Source: Mesonia maritima (GTDB lineage Bacteria > Bacteroidota > Bacteroidia > Flavobacteriales > Flavobacteriaceae). Taken from it: a stretch of 64,000 nt of DNA. The notes beneath the pieces were generated by a model. That model ran no database searches and had not been told where the DNA came from. It worked only from the letters and a program-made list of their open reading frames with translations. The stretch's first letter is position 1. Every line of letters starts with the position of its first letter. Shown in pieces: positions 32,585-41,433 of the stretch. The translations under genes were made by a program, and so were the position numbers. Where the stretch lies: contig NZ_JBHLUA010000012.1 of assembly GCF_042433895.1 (NCBI RefSeq), positions 372,001 through 436,000 of the forward strand, given 5' to 3'.

Positions 32585-34483
32585 ATGAGCGACGCTTTAA
32601 AACACGAATGCGGGATAGCGCAAATTAGACTTTTAAAACCCCTTGAATATTACAAGGAAAAATACGGAACCGCTTTTTACGGGCTAAACAAAATGTATTT
32701 AATGATGGAAAAACAGCACAACCGTGGTCAAGACGGCGCCGGTTTAGCCAGCATTAAATTAGATACTTTACCCGGCGAACGTTACATTAGCCGCGTGCGT
32801 TCTAACCAAGCGCAACCTATTCAAGATATTTTTGCTCAAATTAATGACCGCATTAATGAAGAACTAAAATTGAATCCTGAATATGCTGAAGATGTCGAAG
32901 CGCAGAAAAAAAATATTCCTTATATAGGTGAATTATTTTTAGGCCACGTTCGTTACGGAACATTTGGTAAAAACAGCATCGAAAGCGTGCATCCATTTTT
33001 GCGTCAAAACAATTGGATGCACAGAAACCTTATTTTAGCGGGTAATTTTAATATGACTAATGTTTTCAAATTATTCGATAATTTGGTAGAACTCGGTCAG
33101 CATCCAAAAGAACGCGCCGATACGGTTACCGTAATGGAAAAAATCGGTCACTTTTTAGATTCCGAAGTTCGTAAACTTTATAAAAAATTAAAAAAACAAG
33201 GTTACAGTAAAAGAGAAGCATCACCGCATATTGCCGAAATGCTGAATGTCGCAAAAATTCTTAAAAAATCTTCTAAAGATTGGGATGGCGGTTACGCAAT
33301 GGCAGGTTTAATGGGTCACGGAGATTCATTCGTCTTACGCGATCCTGCAGGAATTCGTCCAGCATATTACTATAAAGATGATGAAGTTGTAGTTGTCGCT
33401 TCAGAACGACCTGTAATTCAAACCGTGTTTAATGTTCCTTTTGATGAAGTTACCGAACTTCCGCCAGGTCACGCATTAATTACCAAGAAAAACGGCACCA
33501 CTACCATTAAAAAAATTATTGAACCTTTAGAACGTAAAGCGTGTTCATTCGAACGGATTTATTTTTCCCGCGGAAGCGATGCAGAAATCTATGAAGAACG
33601 AAAGCAATTGGGAAAATATATTATGCCTGATGTTTTAAAAGCAATCGATCATGATACGATTAATTCAGTTTTTTCTTTTATTCCGAATACTGCGGAAACT
33701 TCTTTCTACGGAATGGTTGAAGCAGCACAAGATGAATTAAACCGACAGAAAAATCAAGCGATTTTAAAAGAACGCGACACTTTAACAGATGAACGATTAA
33801 CTGAAATTTTATCGCATCGATTACGTACCGAAAAAATCGCGATAAAAGATGCTAAACTTAGAACTTTCATTACCGAAGATAGTAGTAGAGACGATTTAGT
33901 CGCGCACGTTTACGATGTTACTTACGGCGTTGTAAAACCAGAAGATAATTTGGTAATTATAGACGATTCTATTGTACGCGGAACAACACTCAAAAAGAGT
34001 ATCTTAAAAATGATGGACCGTTTAGGACCAAAGAAAATAGTCGTAGTTTCTTCAGCTCCACAAATTCGTTATCCAGATTGCTATGGAATCGATATGGCTC
34101 GTTTAGAAGATTTTGTAGCTTTTAAAGCCGCATTAGAACTTTTAAAGGAAAACGGAAATTACGATGTAGTAAAAGAGGTTTATGAAAAATGTAAAGCGCA
34201 AGTTGATTTAAAGGATACCGAGGTTTACAACTTCGTAAAAGAAATTTACGCGCCATTTACAGACGAACAAATTTCAGATAAAATTGCTGAATTATTAAGC
34301 GACGAGACTATAAACGCCGATGTAAAAGTAATTTACCAAACAGTAGATAAATTACACAAAGCTTGTCCGCATAATTTAGGAGATTGGTATTTTACCGGTG
34401 ATTACCCAACGCCGGGAGGAAACCGAGTGGTAAACCGAGCTTTTATAAACTTTTATGAAGGAAACAAAGCACGCGCTTATTAG
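32585..34483 (+). CDS. Amidophosphoribosyltransferase, long (632 aa) PurF-family form
   Basis: 632 aa, against about 500 for standard PurF. The glutaminase part starts with a short propeptide; the nucleophile would be Cys9 (KHECGIAQIR). NRGQDGAGLAS and the PRPP-binding loop VIIDDSIVRGTTLKKS are intact. Extra length comes from inserts near residues 90-110 and 180-230 and a C-terminal extension of about 100 residues. It makes phosphoribosylamine from PRPP and glutamine in purine synthesis, if canonical. The ATG at 32585 fits the propeptide; an in-frame ATG at 32531 lies on the preceding terminator. Whether a second, standard purF exists elsewhere cannot be seen here. Confidence 0.88.
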   Translation: MSDALKHECGIAQIRLLKPLEYYKEKYGTAFYGLNKMYLMMEKQHNRGQDGAGLASIKLDTLPGERYISRVRSNQAQPIQDIFAQINDRINEELKLNPEYAEDVEAQKKNIPYIGELFLGHVRYGTFGKNSIESVHPFLRQNNWMHRNLILAGNFNMTNVFKLFDNLVELGQHPKERADTVTVMEKIGHFLDSEVRKLYKKLKKQGYSKREASPHIAEMLNVAKILKKSSKDWDGGYAMAGLMGHGDSFVLRDPAGIRPAYYYKDDEVVVVASERPVIQTVFNVPFDEVTELPPGHALITKKNGTTTIKKIIEPLERKACSFERIYFSRGSDAEIYEERKQLGKYIMPDVLKAIDHDTINSVFSFIPNTAETSFYGMVEAAQDELNRQKNQAILKERDTLTDERLTEILSHRLRTEKIAIKDAKLRTFITEDSSRDDLVAHVYDVTYGVVKPEDNLVIIDDSIVRGTTLKKSILKMMDRLGPKKIVVVSSAPQIRYPDCYGIDMARLEDFVAFKAALELLKENGNYDVVKEVYEKCKAQVDLKDTEVYNFVKEIYAPFTDEQISDKIAELLSDETINADVKVIYQTVDKLHKACPHNLGDWYFTGDYPTPGGNRVVNRAFINFYEGNKARAY

Positions 34484-34610
34484 TATAAATTAAGCAAAAT
34501 AATTATCGATTTTAATAAAAAATGGTAATTATTTTCACAAACCAATAAAAATATGATATATTTATAACTCCATAATCTAAATAGGTTAAGTTTATGGTAA
34601 AATTTGGGGC

Positions 34611-34641
34611 AAAAAGGGTGGTTTTCAAAACCGCCTTTTTT
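34611..34641 (+). terminator. Terminator of the amidophosphoribosyltransferase gene
   Basis: AAAAGGGTGGTTTT pairs with AAAACCGCCTTTT through a stem with one bulged G, followed by further T. Confidence 0.75.
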
Positions 34642-34660
34642 ATTTCATAAAAACATAAAA

Positions 34661-34687
34661 AAAAGCGGAAGTTAATCTTCCGCTTTT
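34661..34687 (-). terminator. Terminator of the superoxide dismutase gene
   Basis: AAGCGGAAG/CTTCCGCTT stem with a TTAAT-type loop and T runs on both sides; it serves the leftward dismutase gene, 23 bp after its stop. Confidence 0.85.
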
Positions 34688-34709
34688 TGTTTTTATAGAA
34701 TTATGCTAA

Positions 34710-35318
34710 TTACTTTGCTTTAGCATATTTTGCTGAAACTTCTTCCCAGTTAATTACATCAAAAAATGCGTTAATGTAATCTGGACGTTTATTCTGGTAT
34801 TTTAAATAATAGGCGTGTTCCCAAACATCTAATCCTAAGATTGGATGACCACCGCAACCAACTCCTGGCATTAATGGATTATCTTGGTTTGGTGTAGAGC
34901 AAATTTCAACTTTTCCACCTTCGTGAACGCAAAGCCAAGCCCATCCAGAACCAAATTGTCCTGCAGCTGCTTTTGCAAATTCTTCTTTAAAAGCTTCAAA
35001 AGAACCGAATTTATCATCGATTGCTGCTGCTAAATCTCCAGTTGGTTTTCCACCACCGTTTGGCGACATTACTTCCCAAAATAAGTTGTGATTATAAAAA
35101 CCACCACCATTATTTCGAACTGCAGAGTTAGACATATCTAAGTTCATTAATATGTTTTCGATGTTTTTTCCGTCAAGATCAGTTCCATCGATTGCATTAT
35201 TCAATTTTTTTGTATATCCGGCGTGGTGTTTACCGTAATGCACTTCCATTGTTTCTTTATCAATACTTGGTTCTAGTGCATCGAATGCGTATTTTAATTT
35301 TGGTTGTTCAAAAGCCAT
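34710..35318 (-). CDS. Superoxide dismutase, Fe/Mn type
   Basis: 202 aa. Metal ligands are visible: His in HYGKHHAGY (first), the NHNLFWEVM His, and the DVWEHAYYLKY Asp and His. GSGWAWL and the NPLMPG loop are typical. It removes superoxide in the cytoplasm. Metal preference between Fe and Mn is not safe to call. The residue context is of the Bacteroidota group, some of whose members are cambialistic. Single gene with its own promoter and terminator. Confidence 0.95.
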   Translation of the reverse strand: MAFEQPKLKYAFDALEPSIDKETMEVHYGKHHAGYTKKLNNAIDGTDLDGKNIENILMNLDMSNSAVRNNGGGFYNHNLFWEVMSPNGGGKPTGDLAAAIDDKFGSFEAFKEEFAKAAAGQFGSGWAWLCVHEGGKVEICSTPNQDNPLMPGVGCGGHPILGLDVWEHAYYLKYQNKRPDYINAFFDVINWEEVSAKYAKAK

Positions 35319-35355
35319 AATGAATAGTTTTTTTCGTGTTAATATTAATCTCCAT

Positions 35356-35386
35356 CAAAAATAATTATTAAACGATACATGTGAAA
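35356..35386 (-). promoter_or_regulatory. Promoter of the superoxide dismutase gene
   Basis: Minus-strand TTTC, 19-bp spacer, TATTTTTG (35363-35356), 38 bp before the ATG. One mismatch in the -33 element. Confidence 0.5.
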
Positions 35387-35519
35387 TAATTAAATGTTAT
35401 AAAATACTTAAAAGCCTGTTTTGCTTTATTTTAATTTTTTATACCAAATAGAGCTAAACTATTCTTTAGGAGAATTTGCGTTCGCGGTAAACAATAATTA
35501 TTTTAGACAAAAATTCAAC

Positions 35520-38500
35520 TTGAACCAACTTTCTCCTTTTACAGTTTACGACGCTTCTGCAGGTAGCGGAAAAACATTTACGCTTGTCTCAAATTACCTT
35601 TCCATTTTATTAAAAAGTTCTCAGAAAGACGCCTATAAAAATATTTTGGCGATCACGTTTACCAACAAAGCGGTGAATGAGATGAAATCTAGAATTATAA
35701 ATACGATTACGGCATTTACCGCGGAAACAATTCCGGAAGAATACAAAAATATTTTACAAGAAGTTGAAAAGAAAACGGGATTAGATTCAACAGAAATTCA
35801 GCAAAAATCACAGCGAATTTTAAAAAGTTTGCTCCATAATTACGCGGCTTTTGAAATTTCTACTATCGATGGTTTTACCCACAGAATTTTACGAACTTTT
35901 GCTAAAGATTTAGGAATTCCCGTAAATTTTGAAGTCGAACTCGATACCGAAACGGTTTTACAAGAGGCTGTTGACCGCTTAATTGCGAAAGCCGGAGAAA
36001 ACAAAACGCTTACCAATATTTTAATAGATTTTGCTATTTCTAAAGCCGATGATGATAAAAGTTGGGATATTTCTCGTGATTTATTTGAAGTCGCAAAATT
36101 ATTGGTGAACGAAAATAATTTAACCGCTTTACAAGTTCTACGGAATAAAACCTTAGAAGATTTTAACGCTTTCGCGGAAGAACTTAAAACGGAACGAAAA
36201 AAAGCAGTAGCGGAAATTCAGCAGCTCGGCGAAACGTTTTTCAATATTCTTGAAACTCATTCTATAGCGCCAACAAGTTTTACGAGAGGTTCTATTCCGA
36301 AGCATTTTAAACATCTTCTGGAAAAAGAAATTACCGCCGTTTTTAAAACTACCGCTAAATGGCAAGAAACGATTTCTTCTGAACCACTTTATCCTAAAAA
36401 AGCACCAGAAGAAGAAAAAACACTAATCGATAAATTTCAACCGGAAATAGCGGAATTGTATTTTCAAAGTGAGCGTTTATTCTATAAAATAGATTTTATA
36501 AAGCAAATTCAGAAAAAAATTACGCCGCTTTCGTTGCTCACCGCGATAAATCAAGAAGTTGAATTTATTAAAAAGGAACGCAATCTTTTATTAATTTCAG
36601 AATTCAATACTAAAATTAGTAAAAGCATTCAAAATCAACCGGCGCCATTTATTTACGAACGTTTAGGCGAGCGCTATAAACATTATTTTATAGATGAATT
36701 TCAGGATACTTCGCTTTTGCAATGGAAAAATTTAATTCCGTTAATCGACAATAGCTTGGCTTCAGCCACGGGAAGTTTAAGTTTGGTTGGCGATGCAAAA
36801 CAATCAATTTATCGTTGGCGCGGCGGAAAAGCAGAACAATTTATGGCGTTAAGCCAAGAAGTAAATCCGTTTTCTATTCAGCAAGAAATTATAAAATTAC
36901 CGGCAAATTACAGAAGTAGTAAAGAAATTGTGGCGTTCAACAATAATTTTTTTAAGCATGTTTCACAATTTTTAAGTTTCGAACCCTATCAATATTTATT
37001 TCAGCAAGCCAATCAAGAAATTATTAAATCAAGTTCAGGTTATGTGAATTTGAATTTTATTGAAGCTACAAATAAAGAGGAAGAACTGGAAGTTTATCCG
37101 CAGCAAGTACTTGAAACGATTTTAAACGTTGAAGAAAAAGGCTATTTTAAAAAAGATATTTGCATTTTAGTCCGAAAAAAAGAGGAAGGAATCGCAATTG
37201 CCAATTATTTAAATGAACACGAGATCCCTATTATTTCTTCTGAAACCTTGTTGATTAACCAATCGCCGAGCGTTCATTTTATAGTTTCGCTGTTGCAATT
37301 TTCTGTTCGCCCAAACGATGCAAATATTAAATTTGAAGTTTTAGATTTCATTTTTGAAAATTTTTCGACTACCGAAAATCATTTTACTTTTTTTGAAGCT
37401 CGATTAGCGGCAAATGAGCAAGCATTTTTCGATCAATTTACTGCGCAAAGTATTTATTTCAGCTTAGCGATTTTACAACGTTTACCACTTTACGACGCGG
37501 TAGAATATATTATTAGAAGTTTCTCGCTAACCGCAAAAGCAAACGCGTATTTGCAGTTTTTCTTAGACGTTATTTATGAATTTACGCAGAAATTTAGCAG
37601 CGGACTTTCGGGCTTTTTAGAGTATTGGGAACAGAAAAAAGACAAACTTAGTATTGTAGTGCCAGAAGGTGAAAACGCGGTACAAATTATGACGATTCAT
37701 AAATCGAAAGGTTTAGAATTTCCGATTGTAATTTATCCGTTTGCCAACCAATCGTTAAGCGATACGCGATTAGATAATTTATGGATTCCGTTGGAAGAAA
37801 AACCCAATGAAATTCCGTTGGCATATTTAGCGGCACAGAAAAAAATGTTGCATTATTCTGAAAATAGTTCGGCGGCTTATCAAGAACTTTTATTTCAGAA
37901 TGAATTAGACGCATTAAATGTTTTATACGTCGCGTTAACCAGAGCTGAAAAGCAACTTTACATTATTTCCAAACTAGATTTAGATAGAAAAGGAGAAGAA
38001 AAAATAAATACGTTTTCGGGACTTGTCATTAATTATTTAAAAACGCAACAGCTTTGGAAAACTGAAAAAACCGAATATGAATTCGGAAATTTAACTGAAA
38101 ACAATTCCGAAGAAAAAATTGAACTAGAAAAAGAAAAAAATTCAACTTTTGTATCGACTTCTCCGGCAGATCATAATTTAAGTATCATTACCAAATCGGG
38201 AAGTTTATGGCAAACCCGACAAGAAGAAGCTATAAATCGTGGAGAATTGGTTCATGAAATACTTCAGCAAATAATAACAAAAAATGATGTTTCAGAAGTT
38301 CTGGAAAAATTCATTTTAGAAGGTTTTATAAGCACTGAAGAAAAACAAAATTTCAAAAAATTAATTGAGAACGTCGTGAATCATTCCCAACTCGAAGAAT
38401 ATTTTACCGATAAATATGAAATTTTTAATGAAAAAGAAATCTTAAACAAGGGAAACTTTATTCGTTTAGACCGCTTGTGTTTACTAAAAACCAACGCCAT

Positions 38501-38648
38501 AATTATAGATTATAAAACTGGTAATTTCTCTGAAAATCACGTAAACCAAATAAATTCTTATGCTGAAGCGATTTCAGAAATGAATTATACCGTAACCAAA
38601 AAACTATTGGTTTATTTAAATGATGAGGTTACGGTGAAGAATGTTTAA
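35520..38648 (+). CDS. UvrD-type helicase-nuclease, AddA-like
   Basis: About 1042 aa from a TTG at 35520 (LNQLSPFTVYDASAGSGKTF). SF1 helicase motifs: I ASAGSGKTFT, Ia ITFTNKAVNEM, II DEFQDTS, III GDAKQSIYRWRGG, IV-V VQIMTIHKSKGLEFP, VI LYVALTRAEKQL. A C-terminal PD-(D/E)xK-like nuclease has ELVHEIL and IIDYKTG. This is the AddA layout: it resects double-strand breaks with AddB for recombination. An open frame extends back to an ATG at 35421, but those 33 residues have no family counterpart that I know. The AddB-like gene lies 2.8 kb downstream, beyond kbl and ompA. Confidence 0.9.
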   Translation: MNQLSPFTVYDASAGSGKTFTLVSNYLSILLKSSQKDAYKNILAITFTNKAVNEMKSRIINTITAFTAETIPEEYKNILQEVEKKTGLDSTEIQQKSQRILKSLLHNYAAFEISTIDGFTHRILRTFAKDLGIPVNFEVELDTETVLQEAVDRLIAKAGENKTLTNILIDFAISKADDDKSWDISRDLFEVAKLLVNENNLTALQVLRNKTLEDFNAFAEELKTERKKAVAEIQQLGETFFNILETHSIAPTSFTRGSIPKHFKHLLEKEITAVFKTTAKWQETISSEPLYPKKAPEEEKTLIDKFQPEIAELYFQSERLFYKIDFIKQIQKKITPLSLLTAINQEVEFIKKERNLLLISEFNTKISKSIQNQPAPFIYERLGERYKHYFIDEFQDTSLLQWKNLIPLIDNSLASATGSLSLVGDAKQSIYRWRGGKAEQFMALSQEVNPFSIQQEIIKLPANYRSSKEIVAFNNNFFKHVSQFLSFEPYQYLFQQANQEIIKSSSGYVNLNFIEATNKEEELEVYPQQVLETILNVEEKGYFKKDICILVRKKEEGIAIANYLNEHEIPIISSETLLINQSPSVHFIVSLLQFSVRPNDANIKFEVLDFIFENFSTTENHFTFFEARLAANEQAFFDQFTAQSIYFSLAILQRLPLYDAVEYIIRSFSLTAKANAYLQFFLDVIYEFTQKFSSGLSGFLEYWEQKKDKLSIVVPEGENAVQIMTIHKSKGLEFPIVIYPFANQSLSDTRLDNLWIPLEEKPNEIPLAYLAAQKKMLHYSENSSAAYQELLFQNELDALNVLYVALTRAEKQLYIISKLDLDRKGEEKINTFSGLVINYLKTQQLWKTEKTEYEFGNLTENNSEEKIELEKEKNSTFVSTSPADHNLSIITKSGSLWQTRQEEAINRGELVHEILQQIITKNDVSEVLEKFILEGFISTEEKQNFKKLIENVVNHSQLEEYFTDKYEIFNEKEILNKGNFIRLDRLCLLKTNAIIIDYKTGNFSENHVNQINSYAEAISEMNYTVTKKLLVYLNDEVTVKNV

Positions 38649-38653
38649 TTTTG
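38646..38653 (+). promoter_or_regulatory. Possible -7 box of kbl
   Basis: TAATTTTG, exact to TAnnTTTG, overlapping the stop of the AddA-like gene and 27 bp before the kbl ATG. No clear -33 element. Confidence 0.35.
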
Positions 38654-38679
38654 TGTTCAACTAATAAAAAATAAACTTT

Positions 38680-39876
38680 ATGTATAGCGATAAATTAAAA
38701 AATCATCTACAAGAAGAATTAAAAAATATTGAAGAAGAAGGGCTTTATAAAAAAGAGCGTATAATTACTTCGCCACAAGACGCGGTAATTAAAATTAATA
38801 CGGGGCAAGAAGTTATAAATTTCTGTGCCAACAATTATTTAGGACTTTCTTCTCATCCAGAAGTTATTCAAGCGGCAAAAGACACGATGGATTCGCATGG
38901 TTTTGGAATGAGCAGCGTTCGTTTTATCTGTGGCACGCAAGACATTCATAAAACGTTAGAACAAAAAATAGCCGATTTTTACCAAACGGAAGATACTATT
39001 CTTTATGCTGCGGCTTTCGATGCCAATGGCGGAATTTTTGAACCACTTTTTACCAAAGAAGATGCAATTATTTCAGATTCGTTAAATCACGCTTCCATTA
39101 TTGATGGCGTTCGTTTGTGTAAAGCTGCCCGTTATCGTTATGAAAATAACAATATGGAAGATCTGGAAAAACAATTAAAAGCCGCAAACGAAAGTAACGC
39201 GCGTTTTAAAATTATTGTTACCGATGGTGTTTTCTCTATGGACGGACTTTTAGCACCACTTGATAAAATTTGCGATTTAGCTGAAAAGTATGACGCGATG
39301 GTAATGATAGACGAATGTCACGCTACAGGATTTATCGGTGAAACCGGAAGAGGAACCTTAGAAGAAAAAGGCGTTTTAGATCGAATAGATATTATTACAG
39401 GAACACTCGGGAAAGCCTTAGGCGGTGCAATGGGAGGTTATACCACCGGTAAAAAAGAAATTATTGATATGCTTCGCCAACGATCAAGACCTTATTTATT
39501 TTCTAATTCCTTGGCTCCTGCAATTGTTGGCGCGTCAATAAAGGTTTTCGATATGCTCTCTAAAGACACAAAGCTTAGGGATCAATTAGAAGAAAACACA
39601 AATTATTTCAAGAAAAGAATGAAGGAAGCTGGTTTCGATATTATCGATGGAGATTCTGCTATTGTCCCCGTTATGCTATATGATGCTAAATTATCTCAAC
39701 AAATGTCTAATAAATTATTAGAAGAAGGTATTTACGTTATTGGGTTCTTTTATCCTGTAGTCCCTAAAGGTAAAGCCAGAATTCGCGTGCAGCTTTCCGC
39801 AGCTCACACTAAAGATCATTTAGATCAAGCAATTAACGCATTTATTAAAATAGGAAAAGAACTCGGAGTAATATAA
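38680..39876 (+). CDS. kbl: Glycine C-acetyltransferase (2-amino-3-ketobutyrate CoA ligase)
   Basis: 398 aa of the alpha-oxoamine synthase family. The PLP lysine is in TGTLGKALGGAMGG; SLNHASIIDGVRL and VMIDECHATGFIG supply cofactor contacts. NNYLGLSSHPEV near the N terminus is typical of Kbl. It cleaves 2-amino-3-ketobutyrate with CoA to glycine and acetyl-CoA in threonine breakdown. Related members make serine palmitoyl derivatives, but the sequence favours Kbl. No tdh is adjacent. Confidence 0.9.
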   Translation: MYSDKLKNHLQEELKNIEEEGLYKKERIITSPQDAVIKINTGQEVINFCANNYLGLSSHPEVIQAAKDTMDSHGFGMSSVRFICGTQDIHKTLEQKIADFYQTEDTILYAAAFDANGGIFEPLFTKEDAIISDSLNHASIIDGVRLCKAARYRYENNNMEDLEKQLKAANESNARFKIIVTDGVFSMDGLLAPLDKICDLAEKYDAMVMIDECHATGFIGETGRGTLEEKGVLDRIDIITGTLGKALGGAMGGYTTGKKEIIDMLRQRSRPYLFSNSLAPAIVGASIKVFDMLSKDTKLRDQLEENTNYFKKRMKEAGFDIIDGDSAIVPVMLYDAKLSQQMSNKLLEEGIYVIGFFYPVVPKGKARIRVQLSAAHTKDHLDQAINAFIKIGKELGVI

Positions 39877-39930
39877 GTAGCAATAATAGGGGATAACAAA
39901 GACTGTTAAGAAAATTTTATTACATTTAGT

Positions 39931-39961
39931 TTTGTTAATACTCCTTAACGGTTTACTTTTG
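39931..39961 (+). promoter_or_regulatory. Strong promoter of the OmpA-family gene
   Basis: TTTG (39931-39934), exactly 19 bp, TACTTTTG (39954-39961): the best promoter match in the window, as expected for an abundant outer membrane protein. The start codon follows 32 bp later. Confidence 0.8.
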
Positions 39962-39993
39962 CTTTAATTAACACTTAATTTAAACTTAAGAAT

Positions 39994-41364
39994 ATGAAAC
40001 ATCTTAGCAGATTATTATTAGCTTCTTTGTTCATCTTTGGTCTTACAAATACAGTAAGTGCACAAGATGAAAATAATCCTTGGACGGTAAGTATCGGAAC
40101 AAATGCAGTAGATAGTTATCCTGCAAATGAAGATCACAAATTCCAAGAATTTTTTAATGTAGATAATTGGAACATCCTTCCTTCTGTATCTAGAATCTCT
40201 GTTGGGAGATACGTTGGAGCAGGCTTTTCTGCAGAGTTAGCGGGATCTATTAACAGATTAGACAACATTGATAAACAACCTGTAGATGATTTAACCTATT
40301 ATGCAATTGATGGAGCCGTAAACTACAGTTTTAGACAATTCATTAATGAAGAAGGATGGTTTGATCCATTTCTTGGAGTTGGTGGAGGTTACACATGGGT
40401 TGATGAAGAAGGTAACGGAACAGTAAACGGAACACTTGGTTTTAATTTCTGGTTTACCGATAATATTGCTTTTAACCTTCAATCTACTTACAAACATTCT
40501 TTAGATGATAAAAATGAAGGTGGTTTTCGTCATTTTCAACACGTTGCAGGAATTAAAATCGCTTTCGGTGGAACGGATACTGACGGGGATGGAATCTATG
40601 ATGATGAAGATGAATGTCCTGAAACTCCTGGTTTAGCAGAATTTAATGGTTGCCCAGATTCTGACGGTGATGGAATCCCAGATAAAGAAGATGCTTGTCC
40701 AGATCAAGCTGGTCCAGCTGAATTTAACGGTTGTCCTGATACCGATGGTGACGGAATCGCAGATCCAGACGATGATTGCCCAACAGTTGCTGGTTTAGAA
40801 TCTATGAACGGTTGTCCAGATTCTGACGGTGACGGAATTAAAGATGGTGATGATAACTGTCCTAATGAAGCAGGTCCTAGAGAAAACGACGGTTGTCCTT
40901 ACGAAGATAGAGATAACGATGGCGTTTTAGATAAAGATGACCAGTGTCCAGATGTTGCAGGTACAAAAGCAAACAACGGATGTCCTGAGGTGACTGTTGA
41001 AATTATTAACGAATTGAACGAGTATTCTAAAACAATCTTATTCGATCTTAATAAAGCAACAATTCGTACAGAATCTTATGATGCTTTAGAATCTATCGCT
41101 GAAATTATGGACGAATATCCAAATACTGTATTCCACATCGAAGGTCATACAGATAGTAGTGGAAGTGATTCATATAACTTGAAACTTTCGAAAGAAAGAG
41201 CTGCTTCAGTACGTGATTACTTAGTAAATAAAGAAAATATTGATACCGACAGAGTAACTTCTGAAGGTTACGGTGAAACAAGACCAATCGCTACCAATAA
41301 AACTGAAGCTGGAAGACAGAAAAACAGAAGAGTTGAAGTTTCTCTTGAAAAAAATAGAGACTAA
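39994..41364 (+). CDS. OmpA-family outer membrane protein with thrombospondin type-3 repeats
   Basis: 456 aa. It has a signal peptide (ends TVSAQ, about 1-24), an eight-stranded barrel-like region (about 25-190), then five Asp-rich calcium-binding TSP3-type repeats (DTDGDGI...CP, about 192-330). A C-terminal OmpA peptidoglycan-binding domain follows (IEGHTDSSGSDSYNLKLSKE, RRVEVSL). It links outer membrane to cell wall. Strong promoter and terminator on both sides. Codons look more optimised than in neighbours, in line with high expression (impression only). Confidence 0.95.
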   Translation: MKHLSRLLLASLFIFGLTNTVSAQDENNPWTVSIGTNAVDSYPANEDHKFQEFFNVDNWNILPSVSRISVGRYVGAGFSAELAGSINRLDNIDKQPVDDLTYYAIDGAVNYSFRQFINEEGWFDPFLGVGGGYTWVDEEGNGTVNGTLGFNFWFTDNIAFNLQSTYKHSLDDKNEGGFRHFQHVAGIKIAFGGTDTDGDGIYDDEDECPETPGLAEFNGCPDSDGDGIPDKEDACPDQAGPAEFNGCPDTDGDGIADPDDDCPTVAGLESMNGCPDSDGDGIKDGDDNCPNEAGPRENDGCPYEDRDNDGVLDKDDQCPDVAGTKANNGCPEVTVEIINELNEYSKTILFDLNKATIRTESYDALESIAEIMDEYPNTVFHIEGHTDSSGSDSYNLKLSKERAASVRDYLVNKENIDTDRVTSEGYGETRPIATNKTEAGRQKNRRVEVSLEKNRD

Positions 41365-41389
41365 ATAATAATTTCACTCTAAATTTTAG

Positions 41390-41421
41390 AAAAAACGCCT
41401 CACTTTGTTGAGGCGTTTTTT
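41390..41421 (+). terminator. Terminator of the OmpA-family gene
   Basis: AAAACGCCTCA/TGAGGCGTTTT, an 11-bp stem with a short loop and following T run. Confidence 0.9.
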
Positions 41422-41433
41422 ATTTTTACTCTT

